NCBI GenBank assembly: GCA_964615375.1
Contig: CAZTOW010000013.1
Span: 139,590 to 203,589, forward strand
From: CAZKWG01 sp964615375
Lineage (GTDB): Bacteria > Myxococcota_A > UBA796 > CAZKWG01
Direction of reading: 5' to 3'
DNA: 64,000 nt
Under the pieces are notes generated by a model. It saw only the letters and a list, made by a program, of their open reading frames with translations, did not search any database and had not been told where the DNA came from. Shown here piece by piece: positions 50,147 to 59,700 of the stretch. The translations under genes and the position numbers were made by a program. The stretch's first letter is position 1. Each line of letters opens with the position of its first letter.

Positions 50147-52120
50147 TCACCAGCCGAGCGGAGAGAAGAGGGCCAGCGCGCCCGCGGCGCTCCCGGCGCG
50201 GCTGTCCCCGGGCGCACCCACGCCCAGCTCCGGGAGCCCGTCGCCGTTGAGGTCTCCCGCGGAGCAGAGGGCCTCCCCGGCGCGAGCGGCGTCGGCGCCC
50301 AGCACCTGCAGGTCGGCGTCCGCCGCGAGGAGAGCGCCCGAGAGATCCCCGTAGAAGACCAGCGCCCGGCCCGCCCCCTCCCCGTAGCCCGGGGCGCCCA
50401 GCGCGAGGTCCGCCGCCTCGTCCCCGGAGAGCTCGAGCCCGACCAGGCTCGCGCCGAGGAGGTCTCCGGCGGCGCCCGCGAAGCTCGCCCCGGCCTCGTC
50501 CACGCTCGCCGGCAGGGCCTCGCCGCCCAGGATCAGCCAGGCGGCGCCGCCGTCCGCGCCGTCCTCCCCGTCCGCCCCGGGGGCCGAGATCAGCGCGTCT
50601 CCGTAGCCGTCCTCGTCCGTGTCCCCCGCCGCGGCCACCGCCTGGCCCAGGCCCGCGCCCTCCGCGCCGACCCAGGCGACCGGAGCGTCCGCGAGCGAGG
50701 CGCCCGCCGTGAGCGGCCCGGCCCAGACCCAGAGCGCGCCCGCACCGCCCCCGGAGGCCGGCCCGCCGATCAGCAGCTCCTCGAGCCCGTCCCCGTCCAG
50801 GTCCTGCGCCGCCACCGCGGACCCGGCCCGCGCCCCCGCCTCCTCGCCCCACAGCCAGAGCGCGCCCTCCAGCGAGCCCCCCGCCATCGCCCCGAGGATC
50901 GCCACCCCGCCGGCCCCGTCGGACACACCCGGCGCGCCCACGGCCAGCTCAGGGAGGCCGTCCTCGTCGCGATCCTCGAGCCAGGCCAGCGAGGCACCGG
51001 CCTCCGCGCCCGCGGCCCCCAGCAGCGTCGCGTCGGCGATGTCCGCGGGCAGCTCGCCGGCCAGTGGTCCTAGTATCGTCAGCGCCCCGCCCGCGCTGTC
51101 CCCCGCCTCGTCCGGCGCGGTCGCGTCGCCCAGGATCAGGTCCGGCCAGCCGTCCCCGTCCACGTCCCGCCCGCCGATCAGGGCCGCCCCGAAGCCGCTC
51201 CGCGCCTCCGCGGCCAGCGAGGCCACCGCCTCGGACCGGCTCACCCGCCCGCGCAGGGGCCCGCGCAGGAGCGAGACCAGGCGCAGGTCGTCGTAGGGCT
51301 GGCTCGTGACCCACAGGTCCCCCGCCCCGTCCCCGTCGAGGTCCCCCGCGCCGGCCGCGGCGCTCCCCAGGCGCTGGTCCACCCCCTCGCCCAGCACGGT
51401 GGCGTCGGCGTCCTCCAGGGCGATCTCCCCCTCCCAGGCGCAGTCGCCCGGCGCGCCGTCGCAGTCGTTGTCCAGGCCGTCCCCGCAGACCTCGGCGAGG
51501 TCGGGGGCGACCTCGGCCGTGCTGTCGTCGCAGTCGGTGGCCTCGTTCACGTAGGACGCGTAAGCGGTGGAGGGGTCCTCACAGGAGATCGTGCCCTCGT
51601 CCTCGACGTCCCCGTAGCCGTCACCGTCCAGGTCGCGGTACCAGACCCCCGCCGTGCCCGTGGACAGCGAGGCGTCGGCGTCGTCCACCAGCCCGTCGCA
51701 GTCGTTGTCCAGCCCGTCGCAGACCTCCGCTCCGCCGGGGAAGACGGCCTCGTCGGCGTCGTCGCAGTCCCAGCCGGTGGCGGCGTAGCCGTCGGGCTGC
51801 TCGCAGCTCGTGACGACGGCGCTGGGGACCCCGTAGCTGTCGCCGTCCGCGTCCAGGTACCAGTCCAGCTGGTCCTGGGCGTGCTCGTCCACCTCGCCGT
51901 CGCAGTCGTCGTCCTCCCCGTCGCAGAGCTCGTCCGCCGCGGGGTGGACCTCCGGGTCCTCGTCGTCGCAGTCCTGGTCGGAGAGGAAGCCGTCCCCGTC
52001 GGCGTCGGTGGCGGCCGTGTCGGGCTTGTCGCCCGCGCAGCCGGCCCCGAGGGTGAGGGCGCCGAGAGAGAGGGCCCCGAGGGAGAGGGCACGAAGGAGG
52101 CCGGTCGTGGACGTGCGCAT
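50147..52120 (-). CDS. MopE-type metal-binding and FG-GAP lipoprotein
   Basis: 657 aa from the ATG at 52120, with a lipoprotein signal (ALTLGAGC, Cys28). Residues ~38-215 hold four Cys/Asp repeats (DQDCDDEDPEVHP...CDGEDDDCDGEVDE; WDCDDADEAVFP...CDGLDNDCDGLVDD; TDCDDSTAEVAP...CGDGLDNDCDG) of the 'putative metal-binding motif' found in MopE-like proteins. Residues ~230-650 form an FG-GAP beta-propeller (GDLDGDGAGDLWV; RDVDGDGWPDLILG; GDTDEDGYGDALIS; GDLNGDGLPELGVG). It is most likely surface-exposed and calcium- or copper-binding. The signal region has a 15-bp-like tandem (LSLGA twice). Confidence 0.9.
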   Translation of the reverse strand: MRTSTTGLLRALSLGALSLGALTLGAGCAGDKPDTAATDADGDGFLSDQDCDDEDPEVHPAADELCDGEDDDCDGEVDEHAQDQLDWYLDADGDSYGVPSAVVTSCEQPDGYAATGWDCDDADEAVFPGGAEVCDGLDNDCDGLVDDADASLSTGTAGVWYRDLDGDGYGDVEDEGTISCEDPSTAYASYVNEATDCDDSTAEVAPDLAEVCGDGLDNDCDGAPGDCAWEGEIALEDADATVLGEGVDQRLGSAAAGAGDLDGDGAGDLWVTSQPYDDLRLVSLLRGPLRGRVSRSEAVASLAAEARSGFGAALIGGRDVDGDGWPDLILGDATAPDEAGDSAGGALTILGPLAGELPADIADATLLGAAGAEAGASLAWLEDRDEDGLPELAVGAPGVSDGAGGVAILGAMAGGSLEGALWLWGEEAGARAGSAVAAQDLDGDGLEELLIGGPASGGGAGALWVWAGPLTAGASLADAPVAWVGAEGAGLGQAVAAAGDTDEDGYGDALISAPGADGEDGADGGAAWLILGGEALPASVDEAGASFAGAAGDLLGASLVGLELSGDEAADLALGAPGYGEGAGRALVFYGDLSGALLAADADLQVLGADAARAGEALCSAGDLNGDGLPELGVGAPGDSRAGSAAGALALFSPLGW

Positions 52121-52168
52121 CGGCCGCCTGTATCCTGAGCCTGGGTTCCCGTCCCGGGGAGGTGCGGC

Positions 52169-53002
52169 ATGAGGAGGAGCTGGATGCTGGCGATCGTGCT
52201 CGCGGGCTGCAGAGGCGAGCCCGAGGCCGAGCCGCTGCGCTGCAACGGCCACGAGGCCCTCTGCGAGCGCCCCCTGGACGAGGTGGTCTTCGCCGGCACC
52301 CACAACAGCATGTCCAGCTCGGACGCGGGCTGGAAGCTCCCGAACCAGCACCACGGCATCCCGGATCAGCTCGAGGACGGCGTGCGCGCCTTCCTCATCG
52401 ACACGACCCTGGACGAGTCGGGAGAGCCCGCCCTCTGCCACGGCTACTGCTCGCTGGGCAGCACGCCGCTGGCCGAGGCGCTGGGCTGGTACGTGGAATT
52501 CCTCGACCAGAACCCGGGTGAGGTCCTGATCTTCATCCTCCAGGACGACCTCTCCGTGGACGAGACGGTCGCCGTCTTCGAGGAGACCGGCCTGGACCGC
52601 TACGCCTACGCCTGGGAGGGCGGGGAGTGGCCCACGCTGGGCGAGCTGGTGGCCTCGGACCAGCGCCTGCTGGTCACCGCCGAGGTCGAGGGCCCGCCCC
52701 CCGCCTGGTACGGCCACGCCTGGGACCTCTTCTGGGACACGCCCTACGGCTTCGACTCGCCCGAGGAGACGAGCTGCGAGCTCAACCGCGGCGACCCGGC
52801 GAACCCGCTCTTCCTGATGAACCACTGGGTGGGCGATCTGGCCTCGGAGGAGGCCGCGGCCGAGATGAACGCCTTCGACGTCCTGCTGACCCGCGCCCAG
52901 GCGTGCGCGCAGACCTGGGCCCACGTCCCCAACGTCATCGCCGTGGACTTCTACGATGAGGGCGACCTGATAGAGGTGGTCAATCAGATGAACGGCCAGT
53001 AA
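52169..53002 (+). CDS. PI-PLC X-domain-like lipoprotein
   Basis: 277 aa, lipoprotein signal ending at Cys14 (LAIVLAGC). The catalytic barrel of phosphatidylinositol-specific phospholipase C is suggested by AGTHNSMS (first His), DQLEDGVRAFLID and LCHGYC (second His), with FILQDD and TAEVEG strands later. Four other cysteines could form disulfides. It probably cleaves a phosphodiester in a lipid or glycan at the cell surface. It starts 48 bp from the divergent MopE-like lipoprotein. Confidence 0.83.
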   Translation: MRRSWMLAIVLAGCRGEPEAEPLRCNGHEALCERPLDEVVFAGTHNSMSSSDAGWKLPNQHHGIPDQLEDGVRAFLIDTTLDESGEPALCHGYCSLGSTPLAEALGWYVEFLDQNPGEVLIFILQDDLSVDETVAVFEETGLDRYAYAWEGGEWPTLGELVASDQRLLVTAEVEGPPPAWYGHAWDLFWDTPYGFDSPEETSCELNRGDPANPLFLMNHWVGDLASEEAAAEMNAFDVLLTRAQACAQTWAHVPNVIAVDFYDEGDLIEVVNQMNGQ

Positions 53003-53029
53003 GGCAAGCTCTGTGAGGTCAGGAACCCG

Positions 53030-54031
53030 ATGCGCGCGCTCCGCGTCTCCCGTCATGGCGGCCCCGAGGTCATCGAGCTCGTGGACCTTCCCACCCCCGA
53101 GCCCGGCCCCGGCGAGGTCCGCGTCCGCGTCACCCACGTCGGGCTGAACCACCTCGACGTCTGGGTGCGCCGCGGCGTGCCCGGCCACCGCTTCCCCCTG
53201 CCCCTGATCCCCGGCAGCGACGTGGTCGGCGTGCGCGAGGACACGGGCGAGCGGGTGGCCCTGCACCCCGGCTTCGGCTGCGGTGCCTGCGCGCGCTGCC
53301 TCTCGGGCCAGCACAGCCTCTGCCGCCGCTACCTCATCCGGGGCGAGCGCACCGACGGCGGCTGCCGCGAGCTGCTCTGCGTCCCCGAGAGCCACCTGCT
53401 CCCCTGCCCGCTGCCCGGCGAGCAGGCCGCGGCCCTGCCCCTGGCCCTCCTCACCGCCTGGCACATGCTGGTGGGGCGCGCGCGGATCCAGGCTGGGGAT
53501 CGCGTGCTGGTCCAGGGCGGGGCCAGCGGCGTGGGCAGCCTGGCCATCCAGATCGCCGCCCTGCACGGGGCCCGGGTCGTGGCCACCGCGTCGAGCGAGG
53601 ACAAGCGCGCCCTCTGCCGCGCGCTGGGGGCCGAGATCGCCGTCGGCTACGAGGAGCTATCTGACACCGTCAAAAACTGGACCGACCGCGAGGGCGTGGA
53701 CGTCGTCGTCGAGCACGTCGGCGCCAGCACCTGGGCCCAGAGCGTGCGCGCGCTGCGCTGGGGCGGCGCCCTGGTCACCTGCGGCGCGACCACCGGACAC
53801 CAGGTGGAGCTGGATCTGCGCGCGCTCTTCTTCAAGCAGATCTCGCTGCTGGGCAGCACCATGGGCTCCATGGGCGAGATGATCGCCGCCTGGGAGCAGG
53901 TGCGCGCCGGCCGCGTCCGCCCGGTGCTGGACCGCGTGCTGCCCATGAGCCGGGCCGGCGAGGCCCAGACGCTCCTGGAGTCCCGGGCCGTGGCGGGCAA
54001 GATCGTGCTGACCCAGGATCTGGGGGATTGA
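53030..54031 (+). CDS. Zinc-type alcohol dehydrogenase / quinone reductase family
   Basis: 333 aa, normal for medium-chain dehydrogenases. The GroES-like half has GLNHLDVWVRRG, GSDVVG and the structural-zinc cysteines in CGACARCLSGQHSLC. The Rossmann half has VQGGASGVGSLAIQIA and the adenosine strand VVATASSEDK. VTCGATTGHQVELDLR and VLPMSRAGEAQ are typical of this group. NAD(P)H-dependent oxidation or reduction of an alcohol, aldehyde or quinone; substrate unknown. Confidence 0.92.
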   Translation: MRALRVSRHGGPEVIELVDLPTPEPGPGEVRVRVTHVGLNHLDVWVRRGVPGHRFPLPLIPGSDVVGVREDTGERVALHPGFGCGACARCLSGQHSLCRRYLIRGERTDGGCRELLCVPESHLLPCPLPGEQAAALPLALLTAWHMLVGRARIQAGDRVLVQGGASGVGSLAIQIAALHGARVVATASSEDKRALCRALGAEIAVGYEELSDTVKNWTDREGVDVVVEHVGASTWAQSVRALRWGGALVTCGATTGHQVELDLRALFFKQISLLGSTMGSMGEMIAAWEQVRAGRVRPVLDRVLPMSRAGEAQTLLESRAVAGKIVLTQDLGD

Positions 54032-54091
54032 GCGCGAGGATCCGTGGCAAGGCTTTGGATGTGTTATCTCTCTCGTACAGGAGGTGCCCCT

Positions 54092-54643
54092 ATGACCGCC
54101 CTGAACCTGCGTCGGTTCACCGTCGCCGAGGTCGACCGCATGATCGAAGTCGGGCTGTTGGACGCCGACGAGAAGCTTGAGCTGTTGGAAGGAGCGTTGG
54201 AGCTGATGTCACCGCAGAGCGCCGATCATTCCTGGGTCCGCAACCTCGTGCTCGAGATGCTCCGGGAGGCCTACGGACCGCGACATGCCGTCTATTCACA
54301 GGATCCAATCCTCGCCGCCGCCGACAGTCGCCCCGAGCCTGATATCGCCGTCCTACGCGAGCCCGTGAGCGCCTACCGCGGGCGCCTCCCTACGGGCGCC
54401 GACCTCCTCCTCGTGGTGGAGATCTCGCTCTCCTCTCTGGAACGCGACCACCGAAAGGCCGCCATCTATGCGCGCGCGGGCGTCCCGGTGTACTGGATCC
54501 TGGACGTGGTGGGTCGCCGCCTGGAGGTCCACACCGAGCCCGGCCCGGAGGGCTATGGCGTCGTCACGCTCCTGGCTCCCACGCGCAGCGTCCAGCTCCC
54601 CGACCGTGAGATCCGATGGGAGATCGCCTCGTTGCTGCCCTGA
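54092..54643 (+). CDS. Uma2-family (DUF820) restriction endonuclease-fold protein
   Basis: 183 aa from the ATG at 54092, with CAGGAGG 8-9 nt upstream and a TTATCT -10-like element before it. RFTVAEVDRMIEVGLLDADE and LELLEGALELM are Uma2 hallmarks. The PD-(D/E)XK core is read in EPDIAVL, LLLVVEIS and KAAIYARAGVPVYWILD. Biological role of the family is not settled; most are thought to be nucleases. Its base composition is less GC-rich than neighbours, and such genes are often mobile. Convergent with the kinase gene (13-nt gap). Confidence 0.9.
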   Translation: MTALNLRRFTVAEVDRMIEVGLLDADEKLELLEGALELMSPQSADHSWVRNLVLEMLREAYGPRHAVYSQDPILAAADSRPEPDIAVLREPVSAYRGRLPTGADLLLVVEISLSSLERDHRKAAIYARAGVPVYWILDVVGRRLEVHTEPGPEGYGVVTLLAPTRSVQLPDREIRWEIASLLP

Positions 54644-54656
54644 TCCCGCCCGCGCC

Positions 54657-56711
54657 CTACTCCACGGTCACGCCGAACAGCGATCCCGCCCAGCTCTGCC
54701 AGGCGCCGCGGATGGCGGAGGCTGGCAGGTCGCCGAGCTCGTAGGCGCCGGGGCAGGGCGAGCGCAGGGGGGCGTCGAGCGCGGTGTCCACGGCGTCCCA
54801 GGGGAGCGCCGGGTCCGCCTGCACGCAGGCCCGCCACAGCGGGACCTCACAGCCCAGCGCGGCCAGGGCGAGGGCGCGGCACAGATCCTCGCGCCCGCCC
54901 TCGCAGCGGGAGGCCCGCAGGTCGGGGAGCCCGTCGCGGCGCAGGGGCAGCTCGGCGCAGTCCGGGTGGGTGGCCCGGACGATCTGCCGCGCCACGCGGG
55001 CCTGTGAGCCGCCCTCGGCGCCCTGGGCCTCCGCCCGGTCCAGGATCCAGTCGGCCCAGGCCAGGTACTCGGGCACGTCGTCGGTGGCCCCCGCCAGCTC
55101 CAGGCAGTCCGACGCCAGATAGCCGCCGTTGACCGGGGCCTCGTCCAGGCGCGGGCGCGCGCTGGCGCAGAGCGCGAGGCCCTGGGCGCGCAGCGTGCTC
55201 GCCCGGGAGGGCTCGGAGAGCTGGGACAGCGAGGACAGGGCCATGATCCGGTTCCAGCGCAGCTCCAGCGCCAGCCAGGGCTCCGCGCTGGCCTGGTCCT
55301 CCGCCTGCTCAAGGGTCAGCAGGGCGTCCTCGCAGCGGCGGACCCGCGTGATCCCGGCGTCCTCCGGCATCTTCCGGCAGGCGCCCGCCAGCAGCACCCC
55401 GCGGGCGGACAGCGCGCCGAGGGTGGCGCCCGCCGCCAGGGCCTCCTCCACCTGGCGCTCGGTGGCGGCGTAGGCCTGCGGGTCCCAGGGGCGCGCCTTC
55501 GCCACGTAGTGCCAGCGCTCGTCCCACACGCGCACCAGAGCGGCCAGCCCCAGCGCGTCCGGGGTGGGCCAGAGGGAGACGGCCTCGGCGGCCCCCCGGG
55601 CGATGGCGTCCAGGTTGGCGTCGGTGTTCTGCTTCCACTCCGTCTTGTAGACGCGCAGATCCCTCCACACCCGCGCCGTGGCCCGATCGGCGTCGCCGCG
55701 CCGCACCAGCGCCCAGGTCCCGCCGCTCGCGGCCAGGAGCAGCCCCGCGCCCAGCGCGCCGCCGACCAGGAGCCGCAGCCGGGAGCGGGGGCGCGCCGGG
55801 GGCGGCGCGGGCGGGGCGACCACGGGCTCGGGCACCCGGATGGTGGCGTCCAGGGCCGCGATCTGCGGGGTGGGGACCGGGATCGGGACCTCCACCCCGC
55901 GCAGGGCCGCGATCAGCTCCGCCGCGCCCGGACGCTCCCGGGGATCGCGCCGCAGGCAGCGCTCGACCACCCCGCGCCAGCGCGCCGGGAGCCTGGTCCC
56001 GTCGAAGCCAGGCTCCCCCGGGCGCGATCCCGCGAAGCCCTGACAGACGATGAGGCCGAGCCCGTAGAGATCGCTCTGGAGCCACAGCAGGGGCTCGGGC
56101 TCCATCAGCTCCGGGGCCGCCCAGCCGGGCGTGCGGTCGTGGACGCGCACGTAGCCGGGGGCCGCGGGCACACGGCGCAGGGTGTCAGGATCGATGAGGC
56201 GCAGCGTCCCGTCGGGCGCGCGGACGAAATTCGAGGGTTTGACGTCCCCGAAGGCCACGCCCCGCGCGTGGAGGGCGCCCAGCAGCTCCAGCAGCTCCAG
56301 CAGCAGCGCGTCGAGGGCCTGCGGCGCCACCCCCCGGGCCAGCATCGCGTCCAGGGGCTCGCCCTCGGCCCAGCTCAGGCTGAGGTAGGGGTAGCCCACG
56401 GTCGGATCCGCGGCGTCCAGGGCCAGCCCCGCGGCCACAATCTCGGGGACGCCCGGGAGATCCTGCAGCGAGGCGAGGGTCTGGTAGCCCTCCAGCACGC
56501 TGGCCAGGTCCCGGTGCAGCCCGCCGAGCTGGCCGCGCCCCTCCAGCGCCGCGCGGCGGATCACGACCTCCAAGGCCGGATCCACCGGGACGTGCAGGAT
56601 GCGGGTGACGCAGGGACGCCCGTCCACGTTCGATCGCCAGACCGATCGCTGCTGCTCCGGGCTGTGCCGGAGCGGCTCGCTGAGCTCGTGGCCTGGCAGG
56701 AAGAGGTTCAT
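54657..56711 (-). CDS. Membrane Ser/Thr kinase-like protein of the FHA-SEDS cluster
   Basis: 684 aa. Kinase fold at ~25-275: catalytic loop reads FGDVKPSN (Asp156, Lys158, Asn161) for HRDLKPEN and DPD (174-176) for DFG. The beta3 VAIK reads CVTR, so the ATP-binding Lys is replaced (Arg37) and activity is uncertain. Pro-rich linker, one membrane helix (314-336), then a ~350-residue extracytoplasmic domain with several Cys and helical repeats in place of PASTA domains. Its start overlaps the SEDS-PBP gene by 4 bp. By position it is the counterpart of PknA/PknB in actinobacterial rodA-pbpA operons. Confidence 0.85.
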   Translation of the reverse strand: MNLFLPGHELSEPLRHSPEQQRSVWRSNVDGRPCVTRILHVPVDPALEVVIRRAALEGRGQLGGLHRDLASVLEGYQTLASLQDLPGVPEIVAAGLALDAADPTVGYPYLSLSWAEGEPLDAMLARGVAPQALDALLLELLELLGALHARGVAFGDVKPSNFVRAPDGTLRLIDPDTLRRVPAAPGYVRVHDRTPGWAAPELMEPEPLLWLQSDLYGLGLIVCQGFAGSRPGEPGFDGTRLPARWRGVVERCLRRDPRERPGAAELIAALRGVEVPIPVPTPQIAALDATIRVPEPVVAPPAPPPARPRSRLRLLVGGALGAGLLLAASGGTWALVRRGDADRATARVWRDLRVYKTEWKQNTDANLDAIARGAAEAVSLWPTPDALGLAALVRVWDERWHYVAKARPWDPQAYAATERQVEEALAAGATLGALSARGVLLAGACRKMPEDAGITRVRRCEDALLTLEQAEDQASAEPWLALELRWNRIMALSSLSQLSEPSRASTLRAQGLALCASARPRLDEAPVNGGYLASDCLELAGATDDVPEYLAWADWILDRAEAQGAEGGSQARVARQIVRATHPDCAELPLRRDGLPDLRASRCEGGREDLCRALALAALGCEVPLWRACVQADPALPWDAVDTALDAPLRSPCPGAYELGDLPASAIRGAWQSWAGSLFGVTVE

Positions 56712-59700
56712 CGGGACCCGTCGAGGTAGCCCCGCGCGCGGGCCGCGTCCACGATCTCCGCGGCCACGGGCAGCGCGGCCTCCCCCCCGTATCCCGCCCG
56801 CGCCAGCACCACCGCGACGGCCAGCCGCCCGGGGGCCTGCGCCGCGCAGGAGGGCGTCGTCTCCGGCTCGGCCAGCACCACGGCCCAGGCGTGCGGGGCG
56901 GCCTCGGCCCCCAGCCGGATCCCGTAGGGCGCCTCGTCGCTTCGCCCGTCGTCCGTGGCGGTCCCGGTCTTGGCGTAGAGCCGCGCGCCCTCCATCCCCG
57001 CCACCCGCCGCGCCGTGCCCCGCTCCACCGCGTCGCGCATCCCCGCCAGCAGCAGGCCCGCGTCCTGCGGATCGTCCAGCAGGCGCCGCTCCTCGCAGGG
57101 CGCGTCCAGCAGCAGATCCGAGGGACAACGCCGATAGACCCCGCCCGCGCCCACCGCAGCCACCATGCGCGCCGCCTGCAGCACGCTCATGCGCGCCGCC
57201 CCCTGACCGTAGGCCGTGCTGGCCAGCGCAAACGAGCCCGGCGGCCCCGGGTCGAAGCTCCCCCGCCAGTCCACCTCCAGCCCGTCCTCGACCAGGCGCC
57301 GCATCGGCTCCGGCCCCAGCGCCAGGCCCACCTGGGCGAAGGTGGCGTTGCAGCTCACGGAGAGCGCGCGGGCGAGCTCGATCTCCCCGTGCCCGCCTCC
57401 CCCGACGTCGTGGATGGCCCGCCCCCAGCCCGGCGCCTGGTAGCAGCCCCGGCCGTCCGGGCAGGGCCCGCAGGTGAGCGTCCGGCTCCCCTGCAGCGCG
57501 CAGCCCTCGCCCGCCGTCTCCCAGCCCTCCCGCAGCGCCGCCAGCGCCGTGAACAGCTTGAAGATCGAGCCCGCCTGCAGGAAGCCGCCCGTCCCCGTCT
57601 TGTCCCGCCAGGGCCCGTAGCAGCCGAGCCAGCGTGGGTCCCCCTCCAGGAAGTCGGAGACCCAGCTCTCCGGGCGCCCCGGGTCCAGGTCCGGCCACTG
57701 GGCCCGCGCCAGCACCTGCCCGCTGTCCACGTCGATCACCGCCGCCGCCCCCGCCAGCCCCCCGCGCGTGAGCCGGGCTCGGAGGGCCGCGCTGGCCGCC
57801 CGCTGGAGCTCCGCGTCCAGGCTCAGCCGCACGCTCCTCCCCGGTACGTCCGCCGCCACCCGGGCCAGGGCCGGCTCCCGCGCGTCGGGGCGCAGGCGCA
57901 GCAGGGACAAGAGCGGCTTGTAGTCGAGCCGGCTGAGCCGGGTGGCGACCACCGGGTCTCCCCCCGCCCGCGCCAGCGCCGCCGCCCGACCCGCCTCGTC
58001 CGGCGGCCCGTCCTGGAGGTGGACCACCCGGGCCGAGCGCTCCCCCCGAGCCACCCAGGCCGTGCGCGGCCCCTCCGCCTCCTCGAGCCCGCGCAGCCGC
58101 GCGTCGAGCTGCCGCTCCAGGGACCAGGACCCCAGCGTCACCCCCGCGCCGTAGGGCCCCAGCACCGTCCCCAGCGCGTCCCCCAGGGGCCAGATCCGCG
58201 CCCCGCTCGCCGGATCCGTGCCCGCCAGCGCGCTCCCCTCCCGGTCCAGGATCTCCCCCCGCGGGATCCGCGCCGCCAGGCCCTCCAGCCGGGGATCCGC
58301 CGCCATGCGCACCGTGCCGTCCCGGTTGAGCTGAAGCGCCGCGCGCAGGCTGATCTCGTCCCGCTGCAGCCAGGCCCGCTCGGCGAAGCTCAGGCCCAGC
58401 AGCCCGAGCAGGAGCGCTCCCAGCACGGCCCCCGCGGCGATGCCTCCCCGCAGCTCGCGATGCGTCCCCGTGTCCACCACGCGCTCGCCCGCCACCGCCA
58501 GCCGCAGGACCAGGGCCACCAGCACCACGAAGGCCACCGTCGCGCTGCGCCCGGCCGAGAGGAAGGGCGTCACCACCCCCGTCAGCGGCAGGTAGCCCGT
58601 GGTCCCCAGCCCGATGACCAGGAGCTGCGCCAGCAGCAGCCAGCCCAGGCCCGCCGCCAGCAGCATGCGCTCCGGCGTCCGGCCGCGCAGCGCGATCTTC
58701 AGCGTGGACCCCAGCGTCACCGCCATCAGCCCCAGGTAGAGCAGCAGCCCGCCCAGCCCCAGGACCTCGACCAGATTGGCCAGCGCGAGGTCGCTGTGGC
58801 CCTCCGGCACCGTGGCGAACTCCGCCCGCCCGAGCCCCTGCCCCCCGGGCCCGCCCGCCGCCATCGCCCACAGCGCGTAGGCCAGCTGCACCCCGCGCGG
58901 ATCCCCGTTGGTCCAGGGATCCACGAGCATGCGCACCCGCAGCCCCACCGTCTGCGGCAGCGCCTCGGGCTGGGCCACGGCCAGGGCCAGCGCCACCAGG
59001 CCCAGGCTGCCGACGATGGCCCACTCCACCCAGGAGCGCGTCACCATCCCGTAGATCGCCAGGAAGACCAGGGCCAGGATCAGCGTGGGCCCCAGATCCC
59101 CCACCGCAAACAGCCCCGCCGTCAGCAGGACCTGGGCCGCGATCGCGCCCAGCAGGTGCGCGGGCCGCGGCAGCGGGAGCCAGCCCCCGGTGCGCTGGTA
59201 GCGGAGCTGCTCCGCCCGCCGCCCGAGCTCGGCCGCGAGGAAGACCACAAACGCGATCTTGATCCCCTCGATGGGCTGCAGGAGCCCGAAGAGCGAGATG
59301 TGGGCCCCGTTCACGGGCGTCGAGAGCAGCAGCCCGGCGAAGGTGAGCAGCGCGCCCAGGAGCACCGGCCAGCGCAGGCGGCAGAGCAGATCGGCCGGAT
59401 CGGGCGGCACGACCAGCACGAGGAGGCCCAGCGCCGCCCCGATGAGCATCCCCTCGGCGTGGTCCGGGGCCAGCAGGCGGCTGGCGTGCAGGGGGTCCGC
59501 GTAGCCGAAGCGCAGGCCGAGCCCGAGCCCGCTCATCCCCGCCAGGGCCGGCAGGAGCAGCGGCGCCCCGACGTGCCGCCCCGCGCGCCGCAGCGAGAGC
59601 GCCCTCCCCAGCGCCAGCAGGCCCAGCGCCGCGGCCCACTGGAGCCCTCCCGTCCGGGCCAGCTCCCGGAACGCCTCCTCGCTGCGTCGCGTCAACATCT

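Noticed and set aside
52045..52095. Non-coding minisatellite.
   Set aside because: The near-repeats (LSLGALSLGALTLGA) are simply the repetitive signal peptide of the MopE-like lipoprotein.
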